This document shows, piece after piece, positions 26,098 through 37,418 of a DNA stretch of 64,000 bases. The DNA is from an uncultured Siphonobacter sp. (GTDB taxonomy: Bacteria > Bacteroidota > Bacteroidia > Cytophagales > Spirosomataceae). Made by a program: the position numbers and the translations under genes. Positions within the stretch are counted from its first letter, which is position 1; each line of letters opens with the position of its first letter. Under the pieces are notes generated by a model that saw only the letters and a list, made by a program, of their open reading frames with translations, was not told the DNA's origin and ran no database searches. The stretch spans positions 1-64,000 of the forward strand of contig CAJYHS010000149.1 of the NCBI GenBank assembly GCA_913774715.1. The letters run 5' to 3'.

Positions 26098-26349
26098 ATG
26101 AGCAAACACACCTCTAATACGAAAGATCCGGGTACGCAGGGTGTTCCCATTAAAGAACGTCCCGAAGGAACCGCAGAATTAACGGAAGTAGAACGCACCG
26201 GTGAAATGCCAGTGGTCGACACCGTCGCTGACGGCGAAAGTGATACATCAGGCGAAGTCAAAGCTTCAACTCTGGAAAAACAGAAAGTGGATGCTCTGCT
26301 CGACGCTGAAGAAGCTCACGAAAAAGCCAAGCACACGAAGAAACAATAA
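26098..26349 (+). CDS. Small acidic protein of unknown function
   Basis: From the ATG at 26098 it encodes 83 residues rich in Glu, Lys, Thr and Asp, with no hydrophobic segment, no cysteine and no recognised domain. A GTG 12 nt upstream is an alternative start. The composition suggests an intrinsically disordered soluble protein. A hairpin with a T-run at 26361-26404 follows immediately, which supports expression as a real transcript. I cannot assign a function. Confidence 0.55.
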   Translation: MSKHTSNTKDPGTQGVPIKERPEGTAELTEVERTGEMPVVDTVADGESDTSGEVKASTLEKQKVDALLDAEEAHEKAKHTKKQ

Positions 26350-26360
26350 GATTCAATTAG

Positions 26361-26404
26361 AGCTGATTTAAATTATTTGGATGTTGTTTACATCAGCTTT
26401 TTTT
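26361..26404 (+). terminator. Terminator after the small acidic protein gene
   Basis: AGCTGAT pairs with ATCAGCT around a 24-nt loop and is followed by seven T on the plus strand, 11 nt after the stop codon. Confidence 0.6.
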
Positions 26405-26416
26405 GACTTACATACA

Positions 26417-26452
26417 AAAAGCCCCGTTTGGCAATTGCCAAACGGGGCTTTT
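26417..26452. terminator. Bidirectional terminator between convergent genes
   Basis: A perfect 16-bp stem (AAAAGCCCCGTTTGGC and its complement) around AATT, flanked by A and T runs. It works in both directions, ending rpoC on the minus strand and backing up the plus-strand terminator before it. Confidence 0.95.
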
Positions 26453-26476
26453 ATTTATTCAGCTAGAAGAATTGCC

Positions 26477-29400
26477 TTAAGCTAACTCCTTCTTCTTGCG
26501 AGAAGAAGATTTGCTTTCCGTAAACTTCTCGCCTTCTTCTGGATTCGTTACCAACAGATCCTGGTAGCGACGAACGCCGGTACCCGCAGGGATCAGGTGA
26601 CCTACGATAACGTTTTCTTTCAGACCTTCCAGACGGTCGGCTTTCGCACGAACGGCTGCTTCTGAAAGTACTTTCGTAGTTTCCTGGAACGAAGCGGCTG
26701 AGATAAATGACTCAGTACCTAAAGATGCCTGAGTAATACCCATCAACGTTGGACGAGATACCGCTGGCATCGCATCACGCACTTGTACCAGAGCCTTATC
26801 CTGACGTTTCAACGATGAGTTTTCATCACGTAACTGACGTGCAGTAATGATCTGACCTAACTTCACGTTAGCTGATTCACCCGCATCAGTGACTACTTTG
26901 CGATCCAGGATCGCATCGTTTTCGCTACGGAATGTCCACTTATCTACACCCTGATTTTCAAGGAAGTTTGTATCGCCTGAGTCAATAATATCCACTTTCT
27001 GCATCATCTGACGAACGATACATTCAATGTGTTTATCATTGATTTTTACCCCTTGTAGACGGTATACTTCCTGAATTTCATTTACCAGGTATTCCTGAAC
27101 GGCGGTAGGTCCTTTGATCGAGAGAATATCGGCTGGTGTAATGGCTCCATCAGAAAGAGGCAGACCCGCTTTGATAAAGTCATTGTTCTGAACCAGAATG
27201 TGCTTAGAGGTGGGTACCAGATATTTTTTCTCCGTTTCGTCTTTACCACGAACGAAGATTTCACGGTTACCACGTTTTACAGCTCCCAGAGAAACCACAC
27301 CGTCGATTTCAGAAACGACTGCAGGGTTCGATGGGTTACGAGCTTCAAACAATTCCGTTACCCGGGGCAGACCACCGGTAATATCCCGGGTTTTACCAAC
27401 CGAACGTGGAATCTTAGCCAGGATCTGACCTGGTTTCACTTCAACTCCCACTTCTACGCCCAGACGAGCCCCTACAGGCATGTTATACCCGCGAGAACCC
27501 TCTTCCGTATCGTTTTTCACCCAAATAGTTGGGTTTTTCGTACGGTCACGGCTTTCAACGACTACCTTTTCTTTAAATCCGGTAGTTTCGTCAAATTCCT
27601 CTTTGAAGGTTAATCCGTCTTCGATGGCTTCGTACTCAATTTTACCACTGATTTCACTTAAAATCACGGCATTATAAGGATCCCAAGCACAAAGTTCCTG
27701 ACCTTTCGTTACCACTTCACCGTCTTTCACGCTGAGGTAAGCACCATAAGGTACGTTGGTTGAGATCAGAACCTGACCTGCATACGTAGTTCCGGGAGCT
27801 CCAACAACCTGAAGTTCACCTGAACGACCCATGACTACCAGCGTATCTTCACCCGTTGGGCGTTGCGTTTCCAGCGTACGTAATTCCTCGAAACGAACGA
27901 TACCGTCAAACTTAGCCCGGATACTGGCATCCAGAGCAATGTTTTGAGCAGTACCCCCTACGTGGAACGTACGAAGAGTCAGCTGAGTACCAGGCTCACC
28001 AATGGATTGAGAGGCAATTACCCCAACGGCTTCACCAATGTTCACCATCCGACCCGTTGCCAGGTTACGTCCGTAACATTTCGCACAAACTCCATTACGG
28101 GTTTCGCAGGTTAATACCGAACGAATTTCAACACTTTCGATGCTGGTTTCGTCAATATGTTTGGCCTTATCTTCATCAATAACATCACCCGCTTTTACGA
28201 TAGTATCTCCCGTTAATGGATCTACTACGTCATAGGTAGTTACCCGACCCAGAATACGTTCTGACAGCGGTTCAACCACGTCATCGTTTTCTTTCAGGGC
28301 TGAAATGGTAATACCACGCAGCGTTTGGCAATCTTCTTCATTGATTACTACATCTTGGGCAACGTCATGGAGACGACGAGTCAGGTAACCAGCATCCGCC
28401 GTTTTCAAGGCAGTATCGGCCAGACCTTTCCGAGCACCGTGCGTAGAGATGAAGTACTCCAATACGTCAAGACCTTCTTTGAAGTTCGAACGGATCGGGT
28501 TTTCAATGATTTCCCCAACCGAACCTTGTAAGTTCTTCTGAGGCTTGGCCATCAGACCCCGCATACCACCCAACTGACGAATCTGCTCGCGAGAACCACG
28601 GGCTCCCGAGTGCATCATCATGTAGATCGAGTTAAATCCACCCTGATCCGTTTCCAGTTGTTTCATCAGCGTATCTGTGATTTTCGAGTTAACCCGAGTC
28701 CAGATATCAATGATTTGGTTATAACGTTCGTTGTCTGTAATCAGACCCATATAGTAGTTATCCCAAACGCCCTTCACTTCACCTTCCGCTCCAACGAGTA
28801 ATTCGTCTTTCACTTCAGGGATTTTAATATCGTTCAGACCGATTGATAACCCACCTTTAAATGCCATCCGGAAACCTAATTCTTTGATATCATCCAAGAA
28901 TTGAGCCGTCCGGGCAACACCTGCAATTTTAAATACGTGAGAAATGATTTGCTGAAGTTTCTTCTTCGTCAGCAGCTCATTGAGGTAACCTACTTCTTCA
29001 GGAACCGCCTGGTTAAAGAGTAAACGACCCGCTACGGTTTCAATGATTTTAGTTTCGAACGTACCATCCTCATTACGAACCCGAACTTTACACTTGATAT
29101 TGGCGTGTTTCGAAATGCGACCTTCGTTTACAGCAATGATTACTTCTTCAGCACCGTAGAACGTCATACCTTCTCCAGGGATCGGGTATTCTTCCGTATG
29201 CACACGGCCTTTGGTTACGTAGTACAGACCAAGAACCATGTCTTGAGAAGGTACTGTAACGGGAGCACCGTTGGCAGGGTTGAGGATGTTGTGCGAAGCC
29301 AACATTAACAGAGAGGCTTCCAAAACGGCTTCATGTCCCAGGGGAACGTGAACGGCCATCTGGTCACCGTCAAAGTCAGCGTTGAAGGCCGTACAAACCA

Positions 29401-30796
29401 GTGGGTGCAATTGAATTGCTTTACCCTCAATCAGTTTAGGCTGGAAAGCCTGAATACCTAAACGGTGCAGCGTTGGAGCCCGGTTCAGTAATACAGGGTG
29501 ACCTTTCAGTACGTTTTCCAGAATGTCCCAAACCACGGGATCTTTCCGGTCAACGATTTTCTTGGCTGATTTTACGGTTTTAACGATACCGCGTTCAATA
29601 AGCTTGCGAATGATGAACGGCTTGAATAACTCAGCTGCCATATCTTTAGGCAGACCGCATTCGTGCAGTTTCAATTCAGGACCAACGACGATTACCGAAC
29701 GACCTGAATAATCCACCCGCTTACCTAACAAGTTCTGACGGAAACGGCCTTGTTTACCTTTCAGCATGTCTGAAAGTGACTTCAAAGCACGGTTACCTTC
29801 CGAACGAACGGCGTTTACTTTCCGCGAGTTATCGAAAAGCGAATCTACCGCTTCCTGTAACATCCGTTTTTCGTTACGGAGGATTACTTCGGGAGCTTTG
29901 ATTTCGATCAGACGCTTGAGACGGTTGTTACGGATGATGACCCGACGGTATAAGTCGTTCAAATCAGACGTAGCAAAACGGCCACCATCCAGAGGGACAA
30001 GCGGACGTAATTCCGGTGGAATAACAGGAACCATACGGATCACCATCCATTCAGGGCGGTTTTCAATACGAGTCTTGGCATCACGAAGGGCTTCTACTAC
30101 CTTCAGACGTTTCAGAGCTTCCTGTTTCCGTTGTTGTGACGTATCATTAGCAGCGGCGTGACGCAGTTCATACGAAAGCTCATCCAGCTGAATACGAGAC
30201 AACAGCATTTCCAACGCTTCTGCACCCATCTTCGCAATAAATTTATTGGAATCAGTGTCAGGCAGCAATTGGTTTTCGCGGGGCAGCTTATCAATGATAT
30301 CCAGATATTCGTCTTCCGTTAAGAAATCCAACATCTGAACACCGTCTTCTGCTTTTGCACCGGCTTGAACGACAACGTACCGTTCGTAATAAATAATTTG
30401 GTCAAGCTTCTTGGAAGAAATTCCCAGCAGGTAACCAATTTTATTAGGTAAGCTACGGAAGTACCAGATGTGAGCTACAGGAACCACCAGTTCGATGTGT
30501 CCCATCCGCTCACGACGTACTTTTTTCTCCGTTACTTCCACGCCGCAGCGATCACAGATAATGCCTTTATAGCGAATCCGCTTGTATTTGCCACAGTGAC
30601 ATTCCCAGTCTTTAACCGGGCCGAAGATCCGCTCGCAGAACAAACCACCCATCTCGGGTTTATAAGTCCGATAGTTGATCGTTTCGGGCTGGGTCACTTC
30701 ACCGAAAGAATTCTCAAGAATTGATTCGGGAGACGCCAAACTAATAGTGATCTTCGAGAAGTCGCTATTTAGTTTTTTGTTTTTCTTTAATGACAT
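26477..30796 (-). CDS. rpoC: DNA-directed RNA polymerase subunit beta'
   Basis: The 1439-residue product from the ATG at 30796 forms half of the RNA polymerase cleft. The N-terminal zinc ribbon has four Cys in [19 protein letters not shown] (about residues 66-84). NADFDGDQM (about 470) supplies the three Asp that bind catalytic Mg2+. A second zinc site is [17 protein letters not shown] near residue 910. [15 protein letters not shown] is in the trigger-loop region. The gene is separated from rpoB by an acyltransferase gene, an unusual arrangement. The 110-nt upstream spacer has a small hairpin (30839-30859) but no obvious promoter, so readthrough from rpoB is likely. It ends at a strong bidirectional terminator. 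Confidence 0.98.
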   Translation of the reverse strand: MSLKKNKKLNSDFSKITISLASPESILENSFGEVTQPETINYRTYKPEMGGLFCERIFGPVKDWECHCGKYKRIRYKGIICDRCGVEVTEKKVRRERMGHIELVVPVAHIWYFRSLPNKIGYLLGISSKKLDQIIYYERYVVVQAGAKAEDGVQMLDFLTEDEYLDIIDKLPRENQLLPDTDSNKFIAKMGAEALEMLLSRIQLDELSYELRHAAANDTSQQRKQEALKRLKVVEALRDAKTRIENRPEWMVIRMVPVIPPELRPLVPLDGGRFATSDLNDLYRRVIIRNNRLKRLIEIKAPEVILRNEKRMLQEAVDSLFDNSRKVNAVRSEGNRALKSLSDMLKGKQGRFRQNLLGKRVDYSGRSVIVVGPELKLHECGLPKDMAAELFKPFIIRKLIERGIVKTVKSAKKIVDRKDPVVWDILENVLKGHPVLLNRAPTLHRLGIQAFQPKLIEGKAIQLHPLVCTAFNADFDGDQMAVHVPLGHEAVLEASLLMLASHNILNPANGAPVTVPSQDMVLGLYYVTKGRVHTEEYPIPGEGMTFYGAEEVIIAVNEGRISKHANIKCKVRVRNEDGTFETKIIETVAGRLLFNQAVPEEVGYLNELLTKKKLQQIISHVFKIAGVARTAQFLDDIKELGFRMAFKGGLSIGLNDIKIPEVKDELLVGAEGEVKGVWDNYYMGLITDNERYNQIIDIWTRVNSKITDTLMKQLETDQGGFNSIYMMMHSGARGSREQIRQLGGMRGLMAKPQKNLQGSVGEIIENPIRSNFKEGLDVLEYFISTHGARKGLADTALKTADAGYLTRRLHDVAQDVVINEEDCQTLRGITISALKENDDVVEPLSERILGRVTTYDVVDPLTGDTIVKAGDVIDEDKAKHIDETSIESVEIRSVLTCETRNGVCAKCYGRNLATGRMVNIGEAVGVIASQSIGEPGTQLTLRTFHVGGTAQNIALDASIRAKFDGIVRFEELRTLETQRPTGEDTLVVMGRSGELQVVGAPGTTYAGQVLISTNVPYGAYLSVKDGEVVTKGQELCAWDPYNAVILSEISGKIEYEAIEDGLTFKEEFDETTGFKEKVVVESRDRTKNPTIWVKNDTEEGSRGYNMPVGARLGVEVGVEVKPGQILAKIPRSVGKTRDITGGLPRVTELFEARNPSNPAVVSEIDGVVSLGAVKRGNREIFVRGKDETEKKYLVPTSKHILVQNNDFIKAGLPLSDGAITPADILSIKGPTAVQEYLVNEIQEVYRLQGVKINDKHIECIVRQMMQKVDIIDSGDTNFLENQGVDKWTFRSENDAILDRKVVTDAGESANVKLGQIITARQLRDENSSLKRQDKALVQVRDAMPAVSRPTLMGITQASLGTESFISAASFQETTKVLSEAAVRAKADRLEGLKENVIVGHLIPAGTGVRRYQDLLVTNPEEGEKFTESKSSSRKKKELA

Positions 30797-30906
30797 TTTC
30801 AAATATGGTTTTGAATGAAAATGATGCTGTATCAGGCTTTTCTGATGTCAAATCAGAAAGAAAATTGGCCTTTAAGTGTCTTAGTCGAAACTATTTCACT
30901 TGTACA

Positions 30907-32055
30907 TTATTTCACTGGCACTCTACTCTTACTACTTATCCGGTCCGTTGAAGCATTCTTATAATCAAAATACTTTTTCAGATCAGTAAAACGCTTCTCA
31001 AACAGATACCAGGATAAGCTGGCTAATCCCATCAGAAAAACGAAGCAAAACGAAACGTATATCGTCTGACTGCTTGTAACTAATTGCGAGATCCGTCCTG
31101 GGGCGTAACTCAGTAATTTAGGAACGAATACACTCGGAATAAGCATATGAAATATGTAAAGTCCATAACTTATTTTTCCGATGTAAATCAGCACGGAGCT
31201 GTTTAATATTCGTCCGAAAACACCTTTAAATCCCAAGCTCGCTCCGCAAACGAAATACATGGATACAGCCGCAATAGAGAAACGTTTAAAAACCAGTACA
31301 AACCACGATTGCGGATCCATTAACTGGCAGGGAATAAAAAGTATTAAGCCAATGGCCAATAACAGCTTACTCCTTCTTTTAACCGATTCTACGGTATCCT
31401 TACTATTGGTAAATAAATAGGCAAACACGGCTCCTATTCCAAACGCATCCAGACAATGAACAGTAGCTAAACCATCCGATCCGGTTGCTGACAAGGCCAG
31501 TACAACCCTTGAAACCAACCCTATAGCTACGGCCATAAGGGCTAAGTAAGGTTGATGTTTTGCCGGAATTAATAACAGTAATAAGGGCCAAACAATATAA
31601 AACTGTTCTTCAACTGACAAACTCCAGAACGGCGAAAGTAAATCCTGCCAATTCCCGGTTGAATCCAGGTAATGATTATATAAATAGAATAAGTAATAAA
31701 AAGGATGTTCAAAAAAATCGGTTTCAATTCGGACATGAGCAAATTTATCTAAAGCATAAACTCCGAATAGTACCCCGTAATACAAAGGAAAAATTCGTAA
31801 CGCCCGTCGTACTAAAAAGTCCCGATATTCTTCTTTAAACGATCGCTCGTTATTTTCAATCCGGTTTCTTGCAATCATTAAAATTCGAGAAACCAGAAAA
31901 CCACTAATTACGAAAAATAGGGTAACTCCAATCGAACCGTTAGGCAGTTTATTAATCCAGCTATCTTTTGCAAACCAGTGAAAAACAATAACGGATAATA
32001 CGGCAAACGCTCGTAAGGAATCTATTTGTCGGAAATAGCTGGTTTTTACTTCCAT
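30907..32055 (-). CDS. Acyltransferase 3 (OafA/YrhL-like) membrane protein lying between rpoB and rpoC
   Basis: A 382-residue protein with about 10 membrane helices. RQIDSLRAFAVLSVIVFHWF (residues 9-28) is the conserved opening of acyltransferase family 3 (PF01757) with its active-site His. FFVISGFLVSRILM and SPFWSLSVEEQFYIVWPLL are the other family motifs. Members O-acetylate or O-acylate lipopolysaccharide, peptidoglycan or exported glycans at the inner membrane. Function has no relation to transcription, yet the gene lies on the same strand between rpoB and rpoC. It looks more AT-rich and less codon-biased than the polymerase genes, consistent with later insertion. A hairpin at 32078-32110 precedes it. 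No terminator follows, so it is probably transcribed with rpoBC. Confidence 0.9.
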   Translation of the reverse strand: MEVKTSYFRQIDSLRAFAVLSVIVFHWFAKDSWINKLPNGSIGVTLFFVISGFLVSRILMIARNRIENNERSFKEEYRDFLVRRALRIFPLYYGVLFGVYALDKFAHVRIETDFFEHPFYYLFYLYNHYLDSTGNWQDLLSPFWSLSVEEQFYIVWPLLLLLIPAKHQPYLALMAVAIGLVSRVVLALSATGSDGLATVHCLDAFGIGAVFAYLFTNSKDTVESVKRRSKLLLAIGLILFIPCQLMDPQSWFVLVFKRFSIAAVSMYFVCGASLGFKGVFGRILNSSVLIYIGKISYGLYIFHMLIPSVFVPKLLSYAPGRISQLVTSSQTIYVSFCFVFLMGLASLSWYLFEKRFTDLKKYFDYKNASTDRISSKSRVPVK

Positions 32056-32077
32056 TTATAGGATGGTATTAAATTAG

Positions 32078-32110
32078 AGTCAGCCAGAGCAGGTAAAACC
32101 TACTCTGACT
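32078..32110 (-). terminator. Hairpin after rpoB, possible weak attenuator
   Basis: Sixteen nt after the rpoB stop, minus-strand AGTCAGAGTAGGT can pair with ACCTGCTCTGGCTGACT, with a bulge and a mismatch, around a TTT loop. The following bases are only mildly T-rich, so complete termination is unlikely. It could reduce readthrough into the acyltransferase gene and rpoC, or mark an mRNA processing site. Confidence 0.4.
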
Positions 32111-32125
32111 AACTACTCAGACTTA

Positions 32126-35100
32126 TTAATCCAGCGTAATTTCCAACGCCAGACCACGTAATTCGTGAATCAATACGTTGAACGACTCAGGAATATTGGG
32201 TTTAGGCAGGTTTTCACCTTTTACAATCGCTTCATAAGCTTTCGCACGGCCCTGCACGTCATCAGACTTCACCGTCAGAATCTCTTGCAGAATGTGAGAA
32301 GCACCAAAAGCTTCAAGTGCCCATACCTCCATTTCTCCAAAACGCTGACCCCCAAACTGGGCTTTACCACCCAGCGGTTGCTGCGTAATAAGCGAGTATG
32401 GTCCAATAGAACGGGCGTGCATTTTGTCATCAACTAAGTGACCCAGTTTCAGCATGTACATCAGACCTACCGTTACGGGTTGATCAAAACGATCTCCTGA
32501 TAAACCGTCGTAAAGGTACGTACGACCAAATGGAGGCAGACCTGCCGCATCCAGTTCGCGTACTACTTCTTCTTCCGTGGCACCATCGAAGATTGGCGTT
32601 GCGTATTTTTTACCCAGCTTTAAACCAGCCCAGGCCAATACAGTTTCGTAAATCTGACCGATGTTCATCCGGGAAGGTACCCCCAGAGGATTCAATACGA
32701 TGTTAACCGGCGTACCGTCTTCGAGGAATGGCATATCTTCTTCACGAACAATACGGGCTACTACCCCTTTGTTACCGTGGCGACCTGCCATTTTATCCCC
32801 TACTTTCAGTTTACGTTTTTTAGCAATGTAAACTTTAGCTAACTGTACAATACCTGCGGGTAACTCATCACCCACTTCTAAAGCAAAACGCTCACGTTTG
32901 AAGTGACCGGCTACTTCACTACGATTAACGATGTAGTTTTTAACCAGTGTTACGATGAGTTCGTTAATGTGCTGATCATCCGTCCAGTTATTTAAATCCA
33001 GATCGGTCAGCAGGTTTACTTCTTCAGGTACAGCGTAGTTACTCTCATCTCTGTAGGGGTTCTTTTCAGGGAATAAGTAACCTTCAATGTTAGCCCGTGT
33101 AAAACGCGTAGTTTTCGGCATTACTTCATCACCGAACTTGTGTCTTACCCCTTGTGAAGTCTTACCATCCAGCAATTCAGCCAGTTTGGTAATCATCGTT
33201 TCCTTAATCTTGTTCAGGTCACGACTGTATTGCTTCATGAGTACTTTGAGATCCGCTTTCGCTTTCTCGCGTACTTCTTTCTCCTTGCTTGGACGCTTGA
33301 AGAGTTTCGTATCAATAACAACCCCTTTGAGTGATGGGGGTGCTTTTTTGGAAGCATCCTTCACGTCACCGGCTTTGTCACCGAAGATGGCACGAAGCAG
33401 TTTTTCTTCAGGAGTAGGATCCGTTTCTCCTTTAGGAGTGATCTTACCAATAAGAATGTCTCCTTCTTTTACCTCAGAACCAATCCGGATGATACCGGTT
33501 TCGTCCAGGTTTTTAACCATGTCTTCGGATACGTTTGGGATTTCAGAAGTTAACTCTTCTTCCCCACGTTTCGTATCACGAACTTCAAGGTCAAATTCTT
33601 CAATGTGAATTGAAGTAAATACGTCATCACGAACGATTTTCTCCGAAATCACAATAGCATCCTCAAAGTTGTAACCTTGCCAAGGCATGAATGCTACCAG
33701 CAAGTTACGACCCAGGGCTAGTTCACCCTGTTGAGTAGCGTACCCTTCCGTTAAGATCTGACCTTTTACTACCCGCTCTCCTTTAAACACAATAGGCTTA
33801 AGGTTGATACAGGTATCCTGGTTAGTTCTACGGAACTTCACTAAATTATAAGTACGAACCTCGCTGTCGAAGCTTACCAGCTTTTGTTCATCCGTTAAAT
33901 CGTAACGAACCACTACTTTCGTAGCATCCACAAATTCGATCACACCGTCACCTTCAGCGGCAACCATCGCCCGTGAATCTTCCGCTACGCGAGCTTCCAG
34001 ACCCGTTCCTACAATCGGAGCTTCAGGACGTAACAGAGGTACGGCCTGACGTTGCATGTTAGAACCCATCAGAGCCCGGTTAGCATCATCGTGCTCCAGG
34101 AAGGGAATTAATGAAGCTGCTACCGAAACGATCTGGTTCGAAGCTACGTCCATTAACTGCGTTTCGCTAGGTGAAGCCATTGGGAAATCACCTTCGAAAC
34201 GAGTTTTGATACGCTCAACTTTGAAGTTACCCGTTTCATCAATGGCCGCATTTGCCTGAGCAATGTATTGGCCATCTTCTTCTTCAGCCGTCAGGAAGCG
34301 TAAATCGTCCGTTACTTTACCGTCTTTAATAATCCGGTAAGGCGTCTCGATAAAGCCCATCGAGTTGATTTTCGCGTGCACGCACAACGAAGAAATCAGA
34401 CCGATGTTTGGACCTTCAGGCGTTTCAATCGTACACAGACGACCGTAGTGCGTATAGTGAACGTCACGAACCTCGAAACCGGCACGCTCACGAGACAGAC
34501 CACCAGGCCCCAAAGCTGACATCCGACGCTTGTGCGTAATCTCAGCCAGAGGGTTAGTCTGGTCCATGAATTGAGAAAGCTGGTTAGTTCCGAAGAACGA
34601 GTTAATAACCGAAGATAGAGTACGAGCGTTGATCAAATCAACAGGCTTGAAATCTTCGTTATCCCGAACGTTCATCCGTTCTTTGATGGTACGAGCCATC
34701 CGCGAAAGACCCACACCAAACTGAGCATATAACTGCTCACCTACCGTACGAACGCGACGGTTAGACAAGTGGTCAATATCATCGACCACTGCCTTGGAGT
34801 TGATCAATCCAATGAGGTATTTTACGATAGAAACGATATCCTGAGTAGTCAGGACTTTCGTATCCATTGAGATATCCAATTGAAGTTTCTTGTTAATCCG
34901 GTAACGACCTACATCACCTAAATCGTAACGTTTGTCAGAGAAGAACAAGCTTTGAATAATGTCACGGGCCGTCTGCTCATCGGGAGCTTCCGTATTCCGT
35001 AACTGACGATAGATTTGCTCTACGGCTTCTTTCTCCGAGTTAGCAGAATCTTTCTGAAGCGTGTTGTAAATGATGTTATAATCAGCGATGTTCATATCTT

Positions 35101-35989
35101 CCTTGTGCAGGATGATTGACTTAACACCACTTTGTAAGATCATATCAACGTCTTCGGCCGAAACCACCGAATCCCGTTCCATCAGGATTTCGTTACGGTC
35201 GATAGACATTACTTCACCCGTATCTTCATCTACGAAGTCTTCCTGCCAGGTACGCAGTACGCGGGCAGCCAGCTTACGACCTAAGGCACGTTTAAGAGCC
35301 GCAGGTGTAGCTTGCAATTCTTCAGAAAGACCAAAAAGATCAAGGATTTCTTTATCAGAACCAAAACCGATCGCCCGTAACAACGTCGTAACCGGGAATT
35401 TCTTCTTCCGATCAATGTACGCGTACATTACGTTGTTGATATCCGTCGAGAATTCAATCCATGAACCTTTGAACGGAATAATACGAGCAGAATATAGTTT
35501 TGAACCGTTCGTGTGCTTACTCATGGAGAAGAACACACCAGGCGAACGGTGCAACTGAGAAACGATTACGCGTTCAGCTCCGTTAATCACGAAGGAACCA
35601 CGCTCGGTCATGTAAGGAATATTACCTAAGAAAACTTCCTGCTCAATCGTTTCAAAGTCCTCGTTATCAGGATCTTCACTCCGCAGACGTAATTTAGCCT
35701 TTAAGGGCAAAGCGTACGTCAAACCGCGGTCAATACTCTCATCTACCGAGTATTTAGGAGGATCAATAGAGAAGTCAACGAATTCGAGAATATAGTTTTC
35801 CCGTGAATCTGAAATAGGAAAGTTTTCAGCAAAAACTTTGAAAAGGCCTTCATTTTTCCGACGATCCGATGGGGTATCTAACTGGAAAAATTCTTTGAAG
35901 GACTTTACTTGCAAATCCAGGAAGTCAGGATAATCAATGACTGCACGGATTCGGGCAAAGTTGTGTCTGGAAGTTTTGTTTGTTGCCAA
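32126..35989 (-). CDS. rpoB: DNA-directed RNA polymerase subunit beta
   Basis: A 1287-residue subunit that, with beta', forms the catalytic core of RNA polymerase. Recognisable elements are the rifampicin-region segment [25 protein letters not shown] region around residue 480, [54 protein letters not shown], and the C-terminal [21 protein letters not shown]. The length fits Bacteroidota RpoB, which carries lineage-specific insertions. It is preceded by a 386-bp spacer with an attenuator-like hairpin and a structured leader. A hairpin and an acyltransferase gene, rather than rpoC, follow it. Confidence 0.98.
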   Translation of the reverse strand: MATNKTSRHNFARIRAVIDYPDFLDLQVKSFKEFFQLDTPSDRRKNEGLFKVFAENFPISDSRENYILEFVDFSIDPPKYSVDESIDRGLTYALPLKAKLRLRSEDPDNEDFETIEQEVFLGNIPYMTERGSFVINGAERVIVSQLHRSPGVFFSMSKHTNGSKLYSARIIPFKGSWIEFSTDINNVMYAYIDRKKKFPVTTLLRAIGFGSDKEILDLFGLSEELQATPAALKRALGRKLAARVLRTWQEDFVDEDTGEVMSIDRNEILMERDSVVSAEDVDMILQSGVKSIILHKEDMNIADYNIIYNTLQKDSANSEKEAVEQIYRQLRNTEAPDEQTARDIIQSLFFSDKRYDLGDVGRYRINKKLQLDISMDTKVLTTQDIVSIVKYLIGLINSKAVVDDIDHLSNRRVRTVGEQLYAQFGVGLSRMARTIKERMNVRDNEDFKPVDLINARTLSSVINSFFGTNQLSQFMDQTNPLAEITHKRRMSALGPGGLSRERAGFEVRDVHYTHYGRLCTIETPEGPNIGLISSLCVHAKINSMGFIETPYRIIKDGKVTDDLRFLTAEEEDGQYIAQANAAIDETGNFKVERIKTRFEGDFPMASPSETQLMDVASNQIVSVAASLIPFLEHDDANRALMGSNMQRQAVPLLRPEAPIVGTGLEARVAEDSRAMVAAEGDGVIEFVDATKVVVRYDLTDEQKLVSFDSEVRTYNLVKFRRTNQDTCINLKPIVFKGERVVKGQILTEGYATQQGELALGRNLLVAFMPWQGYNFEDAIVISEKIVRDDVFTSIHIEEFDLEVRDTKRGEEELTSEIPNVSEDMVKNLDETGIIRIGSEVKEGDILIGKITPKGETDPTPEEKLLRAIFGDKAGDVKDASKKAPPSLKGVVIDTKLFKRPSKEKEVREKAKADLKVLMKQYSRDLNKIKETMITKLAELLDGKTSQGVRHKFGDEVMPKTTRFTRANIEGYLFPEKNPYRDESNYAVPEEVNLLTDLDLNNWTDDQHINELIVTLVKNYIVNRSEVAGHFKRERFALEVGDELPAGIVQLAKVYIAKKRKLKVGDKMAGRHGNKGVVARIVREEDMPFLEDGTPVNIVLNPLGVPSRMNIGQIYETVLAWAGLKLGKKYATPIFDGATEEEVVRELDAAGLPPFGRTYLYDGLSGDRFDQPVTVGLMYMLKLGHLVDDKMHARSIGPYSLITQQPLGGKAQFGGQRFGEMEVWALEAFGASHILQEILTVKSDDVQGRAKAYEAIVKGENLPKPNIPESFNVLIHELRGLALEITLD

Positions 35990-36059
35990 GGCACTACGGT
36001 TTTTAAAGTCCGAATTTGACTATTTGAAAATCGATCAGGCATTTTGCCTAAATCTCAAA

Positions 36060-36210
36060 TTAGTACCTCGTAGTTGACAGTATTAATTCCCTTGCGACTC
36101 CCCTACGAGTGGAATCGTGTGTCGGCATTAATACTCAGGGGTAAGAACTAGTAGGATGAAGATTCATCCTTTGGATTATTCACTTAAGACCTTTAGGCCT
36201 AAGTTTATAA
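36060..36210 (-). promoter_or_regulatory. Structured 5' leader of rpoB with pseudoknot potential
   Basis: Within the rplL-rpoB spacer, 36079-36090 pairs with 36124-36135 (12 positions, one mismatch). The 7-nt loop segment at 36103-36109 is perfectly complementary to 36067-36073, outside the stem, giving an H-type pseudoknot on the minus strand. Upstream in the transcript are a perfect 8-bp hairpin at 36153-36170 and a looser one near 36182-36203. No coding frame fits. In E. coli the equivalent spacer holds an attenuator and an RNase III site; a similar control role is inferred here. Confidence 0.55.
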
Positions 36211-36331
36211 TCAACAAATGAATAGTAGTCTAAGTTTCAACGTGAAAACAACTAATCCTTAATCAATTAATAATCAGGTTATTAAGATTAAAAATAAGCT
36301 TATCAAAACCAAGACCTTTTAACGCAGGAAA

Positions 36332-36353
36332 GACCCAGCCAAAAGACTGGGTC
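36332..36353 (-). terminator. Attenuator-like hairpin between rplL and rpoB
   Basis: On the minus strand GACCCAGTC pairs with GGCTGGGTC around TTTT-rich loop bases and is followed by only TTT. It lies 34 nt after the rplL stop. The short T-run suggests partial termination, which would lower rpoB/rpoC output relative to the ribosomal protein genes. Confidence 0.65.
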
Positions 36354-36387
36354 CTAACCTTGAGATTACCTCTCAGTGCAATAGAAA

Positions 36388-36771
36388 TTATTTGATTTCT
36401 ACTTCAGCACCAGCTTCTTCAAGAGCTTTCTTCAGTGCTTCAGCTTCATCTTTCGTTACACCTTCTTTAACGGCTTTAGGAGCACCGTCAACCAGTTCTT
36501 TCGCTTCTTTCAGGCCAAGACCAGAAAGATCTTTCACAACTTTCACTACTTGAAGTTTACCAGCACCAGCTGACTTCAGGATTACGTCGAAAGAAGTTTT
36601 TTCTTCAGCAGCAGGAGCAGCATCTCCACCACCTACACCACCAGCTACCATTACAGGAGCAGCAGCAGCAGGTTCGATACCATACTCATCCTTCAGGATT
36701 TGTGCAAGTTCATTAACTTCTTTAACCGTCAGGTTTACAAGCTGCTCAGCGAATGCCTTTAAATCTGCCAT
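36388..36771 (-). CDS. rplL: 50S ribosomal protein L7/L12
   Basis: A 127-residue acidic protein forming the flexible stalk dimers that recruit translational GTPases. The N-terminal dimerisation region (about 1-35) is followed by an Ala/Gly-rich hinge ([24 protein letters not shown]). The C-terminal globular domain contains [22 protein letters not shown], which binds elongation factors. It follows rplJ, whose product L10 anchors it to the ribosome. It is separated from rpoB by an attenuator-like hairpin. Length and sequence are entirely normal. Confidence 0.98.
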   Translation of the reverse strand: MADLKAFAEQLVNLTVKEVNELAQILKDEYGIEPAAAAPVMVAGGVGGGDAAPAAEEKTSFDVILKSAGAGKLQVVKVVKDLSGLGLKEAKELVDGAPKAVKEGVTKDEAEALKKALEEAGAEVEIK

Positions 36772-36878
36772 TTTATTATGATTTTAATTTTTTCGAAATG
36801 AGTTAAAAACAGAGTGATATATATTCAGGCTTGGAAGCCAATTCAATGTCAATAAGCGTCAATAGCTTATTGAGGGGA

Positions 36879-37415
36879 TTACTCAGGACGCTCAGAAAGC
36901 GTTTTGAGGATACCAGCCAGTTTGTTGCCACCACCTTGCAGACCGCTGATAACGTTCTTGGCAGGAGATTGTAACAGACCGATGATTTCGCCAACGAGTT
37001 CTTGTTTCGATTTCAGAGAAATCAGAGTCTCTAATTGATCTTCACCAGCGAATACACTGTAATCAACAGAAGCACCTTTAAACTTGAGCTTGTTAGCTTT
37101 ACCTGATTCCTTGATGAAATCTTTGATCAATTTCGCAGGAACCTTACCTGACTCCGTGTGGAACATGATGCCACTGAATCCTTTCAATACTCCTTCATTG
37201 AATGAAGAGTAATCCGTATCCAGTTGCTCAAGAGCCTTAGCAATCAGTGTATTTTTTACTACCCGATACTCAACACCAGCTTGGAAACATTTGCGGCGAA
37301 GATCGTTTGTCTGAGCTACAGACATACCAGCGGCATCGGTGATATAGAAGTAAGGAGTGGTCTTGAACTTTTCAGCCAGCTCCTCAATGATTAAGCTTTT
37401 TTCTTCTCTCGTCAT
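36879..37415 (-). CDS. rplJ: 50S ribosomal protein L10
   Basis: A 178-residue protein that anchors L7/L12 dimers to 23S rRNA at the stalk base. The N-terminal MTREEKSLIIEELAEKF and the core EYRVVKNTLIAKALEQ are typical of L10. The C-terminal helix that binds L7/L12 is short and ends with SERPE. It starts 3 nt after the rplA stop. In many bacteria L10 with L7/L12 represses its own mRNA leader; with only 3 nt between rplA and rplJ, no classical L10 leader fits in front of this gene. Confidence 0.97.
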   Translation of the reverse strand: MTREEKSLIIEELAEKFKTTPYFYITDAAGMSVAQTNDLRRKCFQAGVEYRVVKNTLIAKALEQLDTDYSSFNEGVLKGFSGIMFHTESGKVPAKLIKDFIKESGKANKLKFKGASVDYSVFAGEDQLETLISLKSKQELVGEIIGLLQSPAKNVISGLQGGGNKLAGILKTLSERPE

Positions 37416-37418
37416 GAC

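Noticed and set aside
30839-30859. Hairpin (TTTCTGAT/ATCAGAAA) in front of rpoC as a terminator or riboswitch
   Set aside because: Short AT-rich stem without T-run; may be chance or a minor stability element.
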